Below are positions 1 to 11,795 of a DNA stretch of 64,000 bases, in pieces. Made by a program: the position numbers and the translations under genes. Where the stretch lies: contig NC_030990.1 in the NCBI RefSeq assembly GCF_000149955.1, forward strand, positions 4,825,482-4,889,481, read 5' to 3'. Source of the stretch: Fusarium oxysporum f. sp. lycopersici 4287 (taxonomy: Eukaryota > Ascomycota > Sordariomycetes > Hypocreales > Nectriaceae). Position 1 is the first letter of the stretch. Each line of letters starts with the position of its first letter. Under the pieces are notes generated by a model. It was not told the DNA's origin, made no database searches, and saw only the letters and a program-made list of their open reading frames with translations.

Positions 1-1769
1 GATCAAAAGCCCTGGTTTCTGTCATAATCACCACAGTGTCGCCTGCTGAAGCGATACCACGAGCATACCCATGGAAAGCACGTTTGGGCTTCAGTCTTAT
101 CTCATCGGGCCACTGAACTTCAGGCAAAACATCTAATTCTTTATCGACAAAACAATCGCGATGCAGCTTCCAGGTGAGAATCTTTGGAGGATATTCATCG
201 ACTAAGGCTGTGACAGTTTGGCTGCTATGTGACAATGCAAAAAGCGTAACCCCTCTGCTTTTGAGCAACTGTTTGTATTGCGAGCGTATGATTTGTCTGC
301 CATATGGACCATCCAGCCTCTGTACTTTGACAAGCCAGCATCCTTCGTCGTAATCTGATAACGTCAATAGTGAACAGTTGTTCGAGATTTGTACGATGGA
401 TAGGTGACCCCATAATTCTTGGTTCTGTATTGGCAAAATCGTCTTGCCTGTCCGTCTGTCATATATTGTCCAATGTCTGTGCCTTGGTGTTTGCCTCACC
501 ATTAACAGAGAAGCATCCGCGCTCAAAACCTCAAGTTCTGAGAACCAAGTAGGACCGAGGAGATGGTCCGTTGGGTCAATAGTGGGTAGTGGATGTTCGG
601 CGACTTCTCCAGAACGGATATCATAGGTTCTGAAAGGTCTTTTGTCGGCTTTCCACAAGAGAGTAGCACCATCTGATGGCAGCATACAGCTCCGGAACTC
701 GCTGGATCGATGATCCAACTCAACTGGTAGGGACTGACGTTGCTGAGAAACGTAGGGTCGACTTTTGATCCGTGCTAAGAAGTTTGGAAATGGCATACTG
801 ATTATGTCTGCACTTTTCTGGTCCTGGGAATGCGAATCGACATCCGAGTTCCCAGCCAATGTCACTCTATTGGCCATCGGTGTGGCTTTCACCAGGCTCG
901 CAGGCTGCTTCCCCGGTGTGTTTGCCTCGTCTGGGGTCGGATCCTGCCATATCGCATCGAAATAAGCCAAGTCTTCTGACTCAGCAGAACGATCCCCACA
1001 ATCAGTAATTCTGTCTGGTATCAGTTGTGACCCTGAAGGATTTCTTGCTCAAACTCACTGACTGGTCTCAACCTCGGGAGACGCTGGCCGCGATGACGTG
1101 CCAAAGACAGAACCCGCAACGGAAGAAATATCATTCAGATAATTTTTCAACATGTACGAGTGAGGGCCAGGTAGGTATGAACCCTCAATTTTGGCTTCTA
1201 AATTTCTGATCCTGGCCTCAATGCTAGATACACCTCCCTTGATGTGGGTAGTATCATCTAGGATGTTTATTGTGTTATTTTTTATGTCCTTAGAAGCTGC
1301 ACTGTATGTTGAAGTTAATACTTGAAAGTTATGAAGAACTAATCTTGACCTACTATGTGATAACATCTACTGCTAAGTTGAGAGCTCTTCGGTTTGTTTC
1401 GAGTGACGCCTTGAACCCAGAAATCTTCCTCTTTCCGCTGGTAGCCCAGTTCACTGCTGCTAATTTCCCTTTATGGCCTGACAGGACGCCATCTATGTCT
1501 CTAGCCACATTCAGTGAACTAGTAATGATTTCGTTAATGTTGTTCTTGGTATTTTTGGTCACATCGCTATCGACAAAATCGCAGTCATCTGGGACAAGGT
1601 CTTGAAGTAAGCCTAGGGTTTGCCTCAAAGCGGAAAGCTCTTGGTTGACAGAAACCAGGTCATTCTTCGCATCTTTACAGTCCCTGATAAATTGAGAGAC
1701 GATAACAAATGTCTTGTCGGAGGCTTGTATCAAAGCCACACAGGAGGCAGCGACAGACAGACCATCCAT
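1..1769 (-). CDS. NLR-like fungal protein: PigL_N-type N-terminus, propeller-like C-terminal part; 3' partial
   Basis: I read three exons: 1769-1354, 1301-1059 and 1010 to beyond base 1. The introns (52 and 48 nt) have GT-AG borders, and the frame closes exactly at both joins. The start MDGLSVAASCVALIQ and the following ~150 residues (heptad-like helices, a 'LNLAVDVIT' helix, then 'KDIKNNT') match the helical N-terminal domain found on fungal STAND/NLR and PigL-type proteins. A short coiled segment (IEARIRNLEAKI) and a polar linker of ~100 residues follow. The last ~240 visible residues contain repeated strand-rich blocks (YDIRSGEV, WTIYDRRTGK, LLTLSDYDEG) that resemble WD/propeller blades. 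The role is probably self/non-self recognition or signalling, by analogy only. No NACHT or NB-ARC P-loop is present in the visible part. The gene runs off the left edge, so the C-terminus is unknown. Confidence 0.7.
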
Positions 1770-2696
1770 CGTGGCGGTGTAACAATTAGAGCAAAGATAC
1801 GAATGTCAGAAGTTTTTCCAGGTGCAAATGTAAGAAGCTGAGAAAAAGCTTATGCGTTCCGCAGGGGCGGGGAAGCAATAAATACTAAGAGAATAATAAT
1901 CAGGCTGGAAAATAATAAATCCTGCACGCCACCAAAAGAGCTAATGCGCCCTGCTGTTCGCCTAATGAGGCAATGCAGTAAGATTAACAAATTCTACGGG
2001 TTTTCAGCAGGCTGATTTAAGACCTCGTACTAATTGTATAAACCCGAAATGTCTTGAAGTATCTTCAAGGCATTCAAAACTTGTTTGCGTGTCAAGTTGT
2101 GATCTCGATTTTCGACCCTACCTATGCACCTATGGTCTTCTCCAAATAGTTCAGCCAATTCACCCAGCACTTTTCGCATCTTTTCCTCACTCCACCCCTT
2201 CCTTGCCATCAAGTCCTTAGATTAAGTATTGATCTTTGGCTCCGAAGGATTAGTGCGAAAAGAGCACGTTTCTTTTTTATTTTACTCCTTGTGTGTCGCG
2301 ATTTTGTCTTGCAATAGGATTGGCAAATTGGAACGTTCGTGGATAAATAGGTTACTCAGTCTACAACAAATATTACCAATCCGATTTTTTGTACTTATCG
2401 AAGCCGTAGCGCGCATAAGGACTCGGACTCTTCTAAACCGAGGTCTCAACCGAGTATCAACAACAAACAGGCCAATGTTATGGTTTGCTAACCTCGGTCT
2501 GGCAAGACCAATCGTGGCTGCAGTTGCTCGTAGTTTGCACACAACACATAAAGTTTCATCAAGGATCATAGGGAGTCATTCCATCAAATGGCCTACGTCT
2601 GACGTATTTCAAATTCCTATCCCGTTAGTTATCATACATCTTAGCTTGGTAGAGCAAGTGCGCTTCCTTCAAAATACTCCCATACACGGAAGCCAA
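1770..2696. other. Upstream region of the NLR-like gene; no convincing gene
   Basis: This stretch holds a 60-codon minus-strand reading frame (2030-2212, Lys/Glu-rich, MARKGWSEEKMRKVLGEL) that I cannot assign. It may be a scrap of a HTH-like protein or chance. From 2229 to the gap there is an open frame on both strands without recognisable protein content. Confidence 0.4.
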
Positions 2697-3088
2697 NNNN
2701 NNNNNNNNNNNNNNNNNNNNNNNNNNNNNNNNNNNNNNNNNNNNNNNNNNNNNNNNNNNNNNNNNNNNNNNNNNNNNNNNNNNNNNNNNNNNNNNNNNNN
2801 NNNNNNNNNNNNNNNNNNNNNNNNNNNNNNNNNNNNNNNNNNNNNNNNNNNNNNNNNNNNNNNNNNNNNNNNNNNNNNNNNNNNNNNNNNNNNNNNNNNN
2901 NNNNNNNNNNNNNNNNNNNNNNNNNNNNNNNNNNNNNNNNNNNNNNNNNNNNNNNNNNNNNNNNNNNNNNNNNNNNNNNNNNNNNNNNNNNNNNNNNNNN
3001 NNNNNNNNNNNNNNNNNNNNNNNNNNNNNNNNNNNNNNNNNNNNNNNNNNNNNNNNNNNNNNNNNNNNNNNNNNNNNNNNNNNNNNNN
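2697..3088. other. Assembly gap (392 N)
   Basis: A run of N lies between ordinary-composition DNA and an extremely A+T-rich block. Gaps at such borders usually reflect repeats that the assembler could not cross. Any reading frame drawn through it is an artefact. Confidence 0.98.
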
Positions 3089-3189
3089 GGTAATCTTAAG
3101 TAAAATTTAACTTAATATAAAATAAATTAATCCCTTATTTATATTAATAATATATTATTATTTAATTAATTTATTAAGTTTATTATATA

Positions 3190-3960
3190 TTGTATCTTAT
3201 TTTTTTTTTAAATTTATAAGTTAGCCTTAAAAGATATATTTAAGTATCTCTAAAGTCTAATATAATTTAAATATTTATTACCCCTTAGCAGGAAAAGTTT
3301 TATTAAGTTAATATTATTATAATTAACTGCCTTAATTATAGCCTAAACCTAGCTATATATAACCTAGCTAGAGAGCCTTACTCTTTAGCTAGCCCTAATT
3401 ATAATAATTAGTTTCTAACTATAAATAAACTAAGCTATACTAGGTTTATTATTAGCAGATTATATAAGGCATAATACTAAGCTTATTAAAGTATTATATC
3501 TCTTAATAATAGATTTAATATATATTAGGCTTAATTAATATAAAAAAGTTTTATTAATAATTAATAAGCTAAAATCTATAAAAGTATAAATAAATATAAC
3601 CTATATACTAGAGGTTTCTATAAGAACTAATAATATAATAAGGTTAATCCTTCCTAGACTAATATAGTTTATATATTAGTCTAAAGGACTATTAAATAAA
3701 AGTTATTAGTCCTTATCTTATTAATAAACTAAAGCCTTAGAAGGTTAGTCTAATATAAGGTAATAAGTTTTTTCCTATAATTAGAAAATAATAAGGTTTA
3801 TATAATATAACTGCTAGGGTTATAATATTAATCTTCTTTTTATAACCTACTTTAAGGGCTATTTTATTATTAACCCTTATAGATACTAGGCTTAAATTAT
3901 CTATTATATAATAAGTAAGTTAATCTGACTTCTAATTATAATTACTAATACCATTAACAT
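3190..3960. repeat. RIP-degraded dispersed repeat, copy 1
   Basis: This is very A+T-rich DNA without open reading frames. Bases ~3215-3415 align by eye with ~47503-47690 (shared strings such as TTAGCCTTAAAAG and TATATATAACCTAGCTAG). Bases ~3828-3950 align with ~47685-47815, and the ~415 bp between are missing from the second copy. Bases ~3480-3620 and ~3790-3835 align with ~33040-33190 and ~33310-33350. The copies differ mainly by C/T and G/A changes, as RIP produces. The element class is not recognisable from this part. Confidence 0.75.
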
Positions 3961-4019
3961 ACATAATAAGCAAACCAGATAGATAAGCAAACCAGACAAA
4001 AGTCCCTTATACTATATTA

Positions 4020-5062
4020 TCACTATTAGATTAATTAATTCTTAACTAAATAATATATCTTAATTTAATAATAAAGCTAATATACTTCTTGCACTTAAGG
4101 CCTATCAGGGAGACCTAAAATTAAGTCTATAATAAGCCGCAAAAATCTATAATATTAACTACCAGCGGCTTTTTAATTAAATAAATAAAGTATAGGCTTG
4201 CAGTAATTATATCCTAAACTTACAGAAACTAAGTAATCTAGAGGAACAGGTTATAATCTAGTATATTCTTAATCTAGATTTATAAAGGATTTCCTTCCTG
4301 GTATTGCAATATTAAAGAAATAGCAAATTAACTGCTTACTAATTGCAATATATTACTAGTTAGCAAGCACTAGGCTATTAATTTTATTAAGCAGTAATTA
4401 CAGCTTAAGATGCATTTTCAGAGGAGATATAACTATTAGAAGGCTAAATATAAAGATTTAATTGCTATCTGTAATTAGTTTAGGCTTATAGAGAATATAA
4501 TTATAAAGTATAGTATCTAATTAGATAATATCTAGAACTTTAATAAGACTAGCTTTATAATAGGTATAATATTAAGCGGTATAGTTATTACTAGCTTAGA
4601 AAGGCATAAAAACCTAAAATTAGTTTAGCCTAAAGACTATAAATAAGTTATAATAATTTAAGTAATTAATACAGAAGACTAAGTAATTAATTTATATATA
4701 GTAGTTATAGGCTAATATTACCTTGCTAATTAGTACTAAGAAAGTAACCTCCTAGGCACTTAGGCTATTACTATAATACTAAATAACTAAATAAATAATA
4801 AGATAAGTCTTAACTAGCTAAAGCACTTTAATTAATATATAACTAATTAATTAGTTAATGCCTATTATCTTCTAATCCTTAATAGCTATAAAAGTCACTA
4901 ATCTGCTAATTTCTAGATATACTATAAGAAGAATAATATTATTATACTCTATATACTGCCTTATTCCTTATACCTACTATAGCCCCTTAATATTAGGTAC
5001 TTTAGGCCCTTAAAAAAGGCATATAATTAAGAAATAAAGTATCTAATTAGATAGTCTATAAC
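4020..5062 (+). mobile_element. RIP-inactivated pogo/Fot1-type DDE transposase relic (3' end lost in gap)
   Basis: Read on the + strand with stops ignored, this stretch gives a near-complete pogo/Fot1 transposase. It contains an N-terminal helix-turn-helix portion (~4070-4340, with '..YLHLRPIRE' and a 'GFPSWYCNIKEIAN' equivalent). It then gives 'RYNY.(K)AKYKDLIAICN.FRLIEN' around 4425-4500, 'IKYSI' and 'NFNKTSFIIGIILSG' (DDE box with the usual NFDETGF) around 4505-4580. Later come 'LKHFN.YT', 'LLILNSYKSH.SANF' and 'LYLL.PLNIRYF.PLKKAY' up to 5030. Trp positions are TAG/TAA and Asp/Asn positions are AAT, as expected from RIP. The last ~60 codons and the right terminal repeat would lie in the 5063-5640 gap. 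The element is dead. Confidence 0.85.
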
Positions 5063-5640
5063 NNNNNNNNNNNNNNNNNNNNNNNNNNNNNNNNNNNNNN
5101 NNNNNNNNNNNNNNNNNNNNNNNNNNNNNNNNNNNNNNNNNNNNNNNNNNNNNNNNNNNNNNNNNNNNNNNNNNNNNNNNNNNNNNNNNNNNNNNNNNNN
5201 NNNNNNNNNNNNNNNNNNNNNNNNNNNNNNNNNNNNNNNNNNNNNNNNNNNNNNNNNNNNNNNNNNNNNNNNNNNNNNNNNNNNNNNNNNNNNNNNNNNN
5301 NNNNNNNNNNNNNNNNNNNNNNNNNNNNNNNNNNNNNNNNNNNNNNNNNNNNNNNNNNNNNNNNNNNNNNNNNNNNNNNNNNNNNNNNNNNNNNNNNNNN
5401 NNNNNNNNNNNNNNNNNNNNNNNNNNNNNNNNNNNNNNNNNNNNNNNNNNNNNNNNNNNNNNNNNNNNNNNNNNNNNNNNNNNNNNNNNNNNNNNNNNNN
5501 NNNNNNNNNNNNNNNNNNNNNNNNNNNNNNNNNNNNNNNNNNNNNNNNNNNNNNNNNNNNNNNNNNNNNNNNNNNNNNNNNNNNNNNNNNNNNNNNNNNN
5601 NNNNNNNNNNNNNNNNNNNNNNNNNNNNNNNNNNNNNNNN
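5063..5640. other. Assembly gap (578 N)
   Basis: A run of N interrupts the transposase relic. Sequence immediately after it (5641-5700) matches ~48095-48155 in the large RIP block, so the gap lies inside repeats. Confidence 0.98.
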
Positions 5641-6060
5641 ATATATAATAGACTTAATAGATTAGCTAAATATTAGTATATTATTAATATAAATAAGGGA
5701 AATAGTTTATTATATTTTTGTTTTAATTTATGTTATAAAGGTTAAGATTTTTATTTTATTTATTTATTTATTATATTTACTTATTTTATATATTACTTAA
5801 GTTAGTTATAATTATAATTATCTTATTTTAATTTTAATTTTTTAATTTTTTAATTTCTTTTATTTTTTTAATATTTTTACTTTTATTATTATTATTATTT
5901 TTAAATTATTATTATTATTCTTAAATTATTATTATTATTTTTAAATTATTATTATTCTTCTTAAATTATTATTATTATTTTTAAATTATTATTTATTAAA
6001 GTAATATATAAATAAAATTACATAAAATAAAAACTTAGCTAGTCTTGGCACTTTGGTTAA
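5641..6060. repeat. A+T-rich repeat end plus TTA-rich minisatellite
   Basis: Bases 5641-5700 belong to the dispersed RIP repeat. Bases ~5883-5995 are a degenerate tandem array of a ~20-nt unit (TTTTTAAATTATTATTATTA), five to six copies, with occasional T-to-C changes (CTTAAATTATTATTATTA). Confidence 0.8.
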
Positions 6061-6072
6061 ATCTTTATATCC

Positions 6073-6976
6073 TCATAAAAGGAAAATAAATACAATTATA
6101 AAGGAGATCGCCATAAACATTCCCTCCATCGTTTTCGCTACGGCCCCTGAGACCACCACGAGAGTCGCATAAAGCGCCACCGGTGTAGAAGCCGGACCTG
6201 GCCTGTGGTGAAATGTTGGTTTTGGAGGCTCGGTTTGGCCATTCCCTCCTACCGGTGTGGGATTTGGTTCAGTCTTAGTCACTACAGCCGGCTCTCCTTG
6301 TCCATGACTGCCCCTAGCGCCAGTTGGTCCGGCTTGGTAAGTCTGAGGTTGATCAACCTTATGTCCTCCTTCACCGTCATGTAGGTTGTTGCCAGCGGCA
6401 GGCGAAGTGTTTTGTGGCCGGTGTTTTTGCCAAATTTGAGGGTCTGACTGATCGGGGCGAGGTTTCTGTCCATAAGGGTTGGGCTCATGAAACTGCACTT
6501 GGTGACTTTCGTGAACTGAGTGCTCACCCGTCGGAGCTACCACGACTGCCCCCGCTGGAACATCCAGAATGATTGTGTTCTCGTCATAGTGGCCACAAGC
6601 ATTGCAGTCAACTTTGATGGTTGTCATCTCTACCGTTTGTGGTTGCTGATACTGGCAGTGACGGCAGGGAGGAGATCTTAAGGTTGTGCAAAGCTCGGTG
6701 ACGGTCAAGTAAGATGGGTTGTTGGGGTCAACGACTGTATATGTTATAGTAGTAATTACTACATCTTCGGGTCCATGTGAAGTTGCCTGCATTGACAGAG
6801 ATAGTTGTTGCGACATGGGCGGAATGATAGGTCCTTTTGCCTTGAGATTGAATGAGAGTAACTGCAGGCTCAATCGGGTACTAGTAGAGGCCAACGCGAG
6901 ATCTGGTGCTTGAAGAAAGAAATATATGAAATGGGAGCACTACCAGTAGGGGAAGAGAGAGTTTACCTGTCCTCAT
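6073..6976 (-). CDS. Putative anchored cell-wall protein, Pro/Thr-rich
   Basis: The large exon is 6908-6073. It has no ATG at its 5' end, so I propose a tiny first exon, ATGAGGACAG (6976-6967), and a 58-nt intron (6966-6909), giving 281 aa. The family pattern is clear: 'TITYTVVDPNNPSYLTVTE', paired CxxC motifs (PCRHC, CNACGHYDENT) and 'DVPAGAVVVAP'. A Gln/Pro/Gly-rich, probably glycosylated linker follows, with a C-terminal hydrophobic tail (MFMAISFIIVFIFLL) of the kind that directs GPI attachment or membrane insertion. Similar Cys-pair wall proteins are common in ascomycetes. The proposed N-terminus is not a signal peptide. Reading on from the same ATG without splicing gives a good one (MRTGKLSLPLLVVLPFHIFL) but ends at a stop, so the 5' end is unresolved. 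Confidence 0.65.
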
Positions 6977-7090
6977 GTCCACCACTGCTGAGAACGGGGC
7001 AAAGTAAGATAAAGAATTAAAAAATCGCTTCCAATCTGTTGTATAATAGGGTAGGTAGAAAGCCTGGGTGGAGTTACCCTGAGTGGTTAA

Positions 7091-7312
7091 NNNNNNNNNN
7101 NNNNNNNNNNNNNNNNNNNNNNNNNNNNNNNNNNNNNNNNNNNNNNNNNNNNNNNNNNNNNNNNNNNNNNNNNNNNNNNNNNNNNNNNNNNNNNNNNNNN
7201 NNNNNNNNNNNNNNNNNNNNNNNNNNNNNNNNNNNNNNNNNNNNNNNNNNNNNNNNNNNNNNNNNNNNNNNNNNNNNNNNNNNNNNNNNNNNNNNNNNNN
7301 NNNNNNNNNNNN
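7091..7312. other. Assembly gap (222 N)
   Basis: This run of N removes the 3' part of the WSC-domain gene and separates it from the wall-protein gene. Confidence 0.98.
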
Positions 7313-9200
7313 ACCTTAAGTAGATACCAATATAAGCATATCCAGTGCCGATTCTTATCACATTCTTCAGTAGTCATGTCGGGTCCTTCGCCGATTAATT
7401 CAAAGCTAGGGTAGCCAGCTGGAGAACCGAGACAACCAAAGAACCTAAATGTCCCAATCACAGGTAGGTTGGTCGGCATAATAGATGAGGCAGCAACTGT
7501 CGATGTTGCTGGAGTTGGTATACCCCCAGCTGTTGAAGTAATGGCTAATAAGAATGTGGAGTTAGATAGTTTGTATAGAGAAACAACAAACAGCATATCG
7601 GGTTTTTGTCTCTACGGCTGTTGGAGACTTACTATTACTAGAGCTTGTTCTCTCCGCAGACCCTGGGGAGGAGGGACGATTTAAGTCAGTCGAGGGCTCA
7701 GTCTGTTGGACTGTGGTGTCTTCCAGAGACTCTACTGTCGTCGTAATGTCAGGCTTAGGAACTGGATCCAATATTAGTACTGACCTCGTTACAGCTGATA
7801 ATGTTATAGATGACTTCTAGCAGGGCCTGTCATTGCAGATAGGGTCGATGATAATCTGTGGTAGCCTGGGCTTATAACATACCTGCAGTATCCTGAGTTG
7901 AAATATCACTACTCAAGCTCTCGGTGGGTTCATCGGTAGAGGCTGAGACTGCTGAACTCGCGATGGGCGTTTTAACATAGCCGGAAGAAGTGGTGGTGCC
8001 ATCAATGAGGGCATCAGAAGTACGGATCGTCTCTGTATCCGTTGTACTGATCGTCTCTGTACCCGTTGTACTCTGAGTGGAAGAATCAAGGGATGTTGTA
8101 GTGATGATTTCAGAAGTTGACTCAATCGCAATGGTTGAAGACTCTTTCGTCGCATCACTTGTCACAAGAGTTGTTGTGGTGGTATCCGGCAGTTCTTCTG
8201 AAGATGTGAACGTACTGCTGGCCTCGGTTGATGCTTCTGTAGGCGTAGTCTCCTGAGTAGTGGCGGTGGGCTCTTCAGTTGTAGTTGTAAAGTCTTGCGT
8301 AGTATTTGTGGTAGGCTCTGCTGTAGTGGTGGTGGTCTCGTCCGCTGTTACTCCGATCCCGATTGTTCCAGACACAGTTCCTGAAGCCTTGGTCGTAGAG
8401 GTGAAAGTCGCCTCACCCGGTGGTAATGTAGTCGTAGTCGTCACATAAGCGAGGCGGACATCAGTATCACAATCAATACAACCCTCAGCGTTGATCAGGA
8501 GCGCCGAGTCCCACTCTGAATCTCCTTGATCACAAATGGCAATGACCATGGTCTGAGCACCAGAGGTGAGGATATCAATCCAGAAAGGTGGTGATGAGCC
8601 GGGATATGAGGTCACGCTGTCAGGCGGTGTGATGCCAATTGGCTGCGCAAGATAAGGACTGGTCGCGGTTATCTTATTCCCATTGGGATCCAAGGCATAC
8701 TGTGTGCCACCAACGAAGATGCCGATGGGGTCAGCAGAGCCGCTGGACATTATCAGTTGAATGGTTGCTTCTGGTTCACATGAGAGTGCGACTTACCCTT
8801 CTTCTTCCGATGCAAGAATAAGCTCAACTCTGACACCGCTGTAGGTTGGATTGAGGAAGAAGTCGACAGTTAATATCGCTGCATTGAAAGTGTTTGCATT
8901 GCAATATGTATCCGAACCAGGTGCTCCGTTGTTGACATAGTGGTCACCGTTGGGTAGAGCTCCAACAGCAGCGCCAGAGGTGAGTATCCCACCGCTTCCG
9001 ATACCAAAAGGCCCATCGGAAAACGTTCCAGAACTTACTGTTGCGCCTGAGAAAGAGGCCTGGAGAATGGTTATGCCTTGACCGAATATCGCAGAGGCCA
9101 GAGCGTTTGCATCATTAGTTGTTACGATGCTGAATGCCTGGGAGACCGGCAGCAGTACCACAGAGGCAACAACCTGGATGCTGGATAGCTGCAACCTCAT
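7313..9200 (-). CDS. Secreted choice-of-anchor-L + WSC domain protein, 3' end in gap
   Basis: I read four exons: 9200-8797, 8742-7883, 7794-7633 and 7544 into the gap. The introns are 54, 88 and 88 nt, GT-AG, all closing in frame. The first acceptor at 7794 has an equally good in-frame alternative 15 nt downstream. Residues 1-~23 form a signal peptide (MRLQLSSIQVVASVVLLPVS). Residues ~25-250 match the choice-of-anchor-L type domain (NDANALASAIFGQGITIL, FSDGPFGIGSGGILTSG, ELILASEEEG, DSALLINAEGC). A long Ser/Thr-rich, probably O-glycosylated spacer follows, and then the start of a WSC carbohydrate-binding domain (FFGCLGSPAGYPSF...MTTEEC). After this Cys the expected 'GYAYIGIY' continues in a different frame, so a one-base frameshift or sequencing error lies near 7365. 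The likely site is the cell wall or extracellular matrix. Confidence 0.75.
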
Positions 9201-10555
9201 TGTGAATAATGTAATTCACATTGGTAAAACAACTGTAATCCCGGCCTTCGTTTATTTCCCAGCTGAGAAACTCAGCAACAGAGGTGCCTAGACAGGTTTA
9301 TCTATACCCTCTATCTATTGAACTTGGCTTAAAGGTTGACACAAGGGAGAGTCCAATATCTGATTGGATAAATAGCTAAAACATGATTCCCTTATCGTGG
9401 CGTTTTTGCCCACAATCATGTTCATTCAACAAACCTCGATATTGGTCTCAACTAGCCTGTAGCTATTGCAGGTGCAGGTTATGTTTCTTGTTCCTTCTCG
9501 GGTGTTCTTATTTGCTCAGATGTTTGCTCTGCAGGCTTGTCCTGGCTGAGCTTCCGTTTATGGATGGTTATAGAAAGCTTAGTTTAGATAACGTCATGAC
9601 CGTAGCTCTCCCATGGTGTAATGCCTTAGCTTAAAATTCGTTCCGAATTGCAAACAACTACTACCCCTGAAACCACCATTATTCCGAACGCCGCTCTAGG
9701 CTTGCCAAAGTCTTAAGTAACTCCGAACATGGTCAGAAAATATCACACGACTGGAATGAGAATTTGACTCGTATTCTCACCCAAAAAAGGTCTTTGGAAA
9801 GCCTAGCCGTTCAACTTGTGATCCTCCCTGAAACTGTGCGGACCGCTGGAATGACATTTAATGAACATGAAATATACCACTATGTACGATTCATGGCTGG
9901 GTTGACATCATTATAGTGGCGAGTTGCACATGAAAGCTATTGCCATAGAAACCATTGTTCGCCTTGGAGCTGATGCCTACTATTATACTACACTGAGCGA
10001 CCTTCAACTAAGGATAACAGACATGTCGTCAGACCTGCATAATTGCGCTGTTCCTTATTTCACAATCAAGGGACATATTCTGTATCCACTAATTCAGCTC
10101 CTTACAACACTACACACAGGTATGCAAATGTTTTACATTAATATAACAATAGACTCAAGCCACTAAGTTTTGACCACTTAGTTTATTATCTCTGCTAAAC
10201 ATATAATGTTGCTTGTATATTAATAGCCCTCTAATATGCCCTGATCTGACAGCTGTCTTAAGCCTTTATTTAAACAGCAGTGCCGTAAGTAGAAAGGCCA
10301 AATAATAAAATTACATTAATAAAAAATTATAACTGGCTTCCTTAAGTAAAGGACTTATAGGAAAGCCTAACCTCCTAGAATAGTTAAGTGCACAGTCAGA
10401 ATAGGGTTAGTATTAAAGAATTGAAGTTTATAATACTATAGTATTATAGTATTATAATATAATATAATAATATTTAAGATTATATAAATATAACTAAGTA
10501 ATCATAATTTATAAATATATATTAAATTTTATATTAAGATTCACCCCTCTTATCT
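9201..10555. other. Intergenic, A+T-rich toward the right
   Basis: No supported gene is present. From ~10160 the composition falls to A+T-rich, with a short imperfect tandem of TATAG/TATTA units at ~10430-10475 (RIP or microsatellite-like). The reading frames at 9383-9634 and 9924-10166 have no recognisable content. Confidence 0.5.
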
Positions 10556-11795
10556 TTATCCTTCCGGAGATCCCATTGGAGGGAGCCTTGGAGGACCCAG
10601 TAGTTGAGCTTGTAATACCGGAGGAGATAAACTCTCTATTTCGTTCCCTGAAAAGCTGGACGTTAAAGCATTTTCTTGGCAAGTTGCGTTGAAATACTGA
10701 GGAAATGAAGACATTCCGCGACGTTGGTATGGAGACCGTGACCCAAGAGAATCAAGGTGTATTGTTTGCGGCATTGCCTGTAATTCTGTTATGTTATGCT
10801 GATCTTCACATGGCGGTGATACCGGATAAGAGGACCTGGGTTGATAAAGAGGATCTGAATCAAGGCCTGAAGATCCTCGGAGAGGAGTGTGCCAAAATGT
10901 GTCATGTAGTGTGCTCGGAGTGCGTCTGGTCGCCTGGATATCGGCAGAGTTGAGATATCTCTGTTGGCTATATTGCATCTCCTGGCGGCTTCCTTGATCA
11001 AACCGTGTATCACTTGCCTCTGGCGTTGAAGTCCAAGATCGCTGGCTAGTAGAGCTTTGGACATTATCAGCAGCCCTGTATGGCGGTGGCGCAGACGAGT
11101 GGAAAGGCTGGCCAGGCTGCGCATTATTGTCGTTAGGAGCAGAATCCGGTACCATGTCTCGATTTCCCTGGGTTGAGTATCTCCTGGATGCTGAAAGCAT
11201 TAGATAGGATAGAAGAAGAAGACACAACAGAGAGATACTAACCAGCTTTGCCGCCCATGATGTTGCCAAGGAGAGCAATATTGTCGATACCAACGGATTT
11301 CTTTCGCGACAATCCGACCTTCTCGCTCTGCACTTGGTCTGGCACTGGAACTGGAGCCTGGAGAGCGATCTGCCGCAGAAAGGATATCTCATTCAGCACC
11401 GCGCGATGGTGGCCACTGACCACAGGTATCTGTGTGTAGAAATCTGTAGAGTCAAGGAAAATCCACCGCGACCGGCGCTTGAAGGGTATCCTGCCCTGGT
11501 TTGCCTCTGGCCTGCACTTCTCTACAATCTTGCATACTTCGGCGAGCCCTTGGTGTGCGGCCCTGATGATGGTGTTAACGCGATCAAGCTCTATGGGCTT
11601 TCGCTCCAGGATATCCAGATATTCCTCGCGCAACCCGACAAGGTGTTGAAGGTCTCGCTCGCAGGTGCGGACCAGCTCAAGGCTCCGGCGCACTTCGTCA
11701 CTGACTTGGCCACTCTCGATGGCGAGGGTAATCAGTTGATATGTCACGCGAAGAACTCCAGCTACGGCTCCCACAGCTGGAAGAATCTCTGCCAT
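10556..11795 (-). CDS. Conserved fungal protein of unknown function (helical N-terminus, disordered tail)
   Basis: There are two exons, 11795-11243 and 11190-10556. The 52-nt intron has a GTTAGT donor, a CTAAT branch and a CAG acceptor, and the product is 395 aa. Residues 1-~185 are regular helices (MAEILPAVGAVAGVLRVTYQ, EVRRSLELVRTCERDLQHLV, HHRAVLNEISFLRQIAL). They are reminiscent of the N-terminal helical bundles of fungal STAND and HET-associated proteins. The remaining ~210 residues are Ser/Pro/Gln-rich, with no domain seen. No transmembrane segment or catalytic motif is visible. The gene model is solid and the function unknown. Confidence 0.75.

Noticed and set aside
2030..2212. 60-codon minus-strand frame, Lys/Glu-rich
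   Set aside because: Too short and isolated to support; kept only as a remark in the intergenic entry.
2229..3110. Long + strand open frame of ~290 codons
   Set aside because: More than 100 of its codons are assembly-gap N, and the visible part has no protein-like features. The overlapping opposite frame is equally open.
7039..7361. Open frames on both strands through the third gap
   Set aside because: They consist almost entirely of N.
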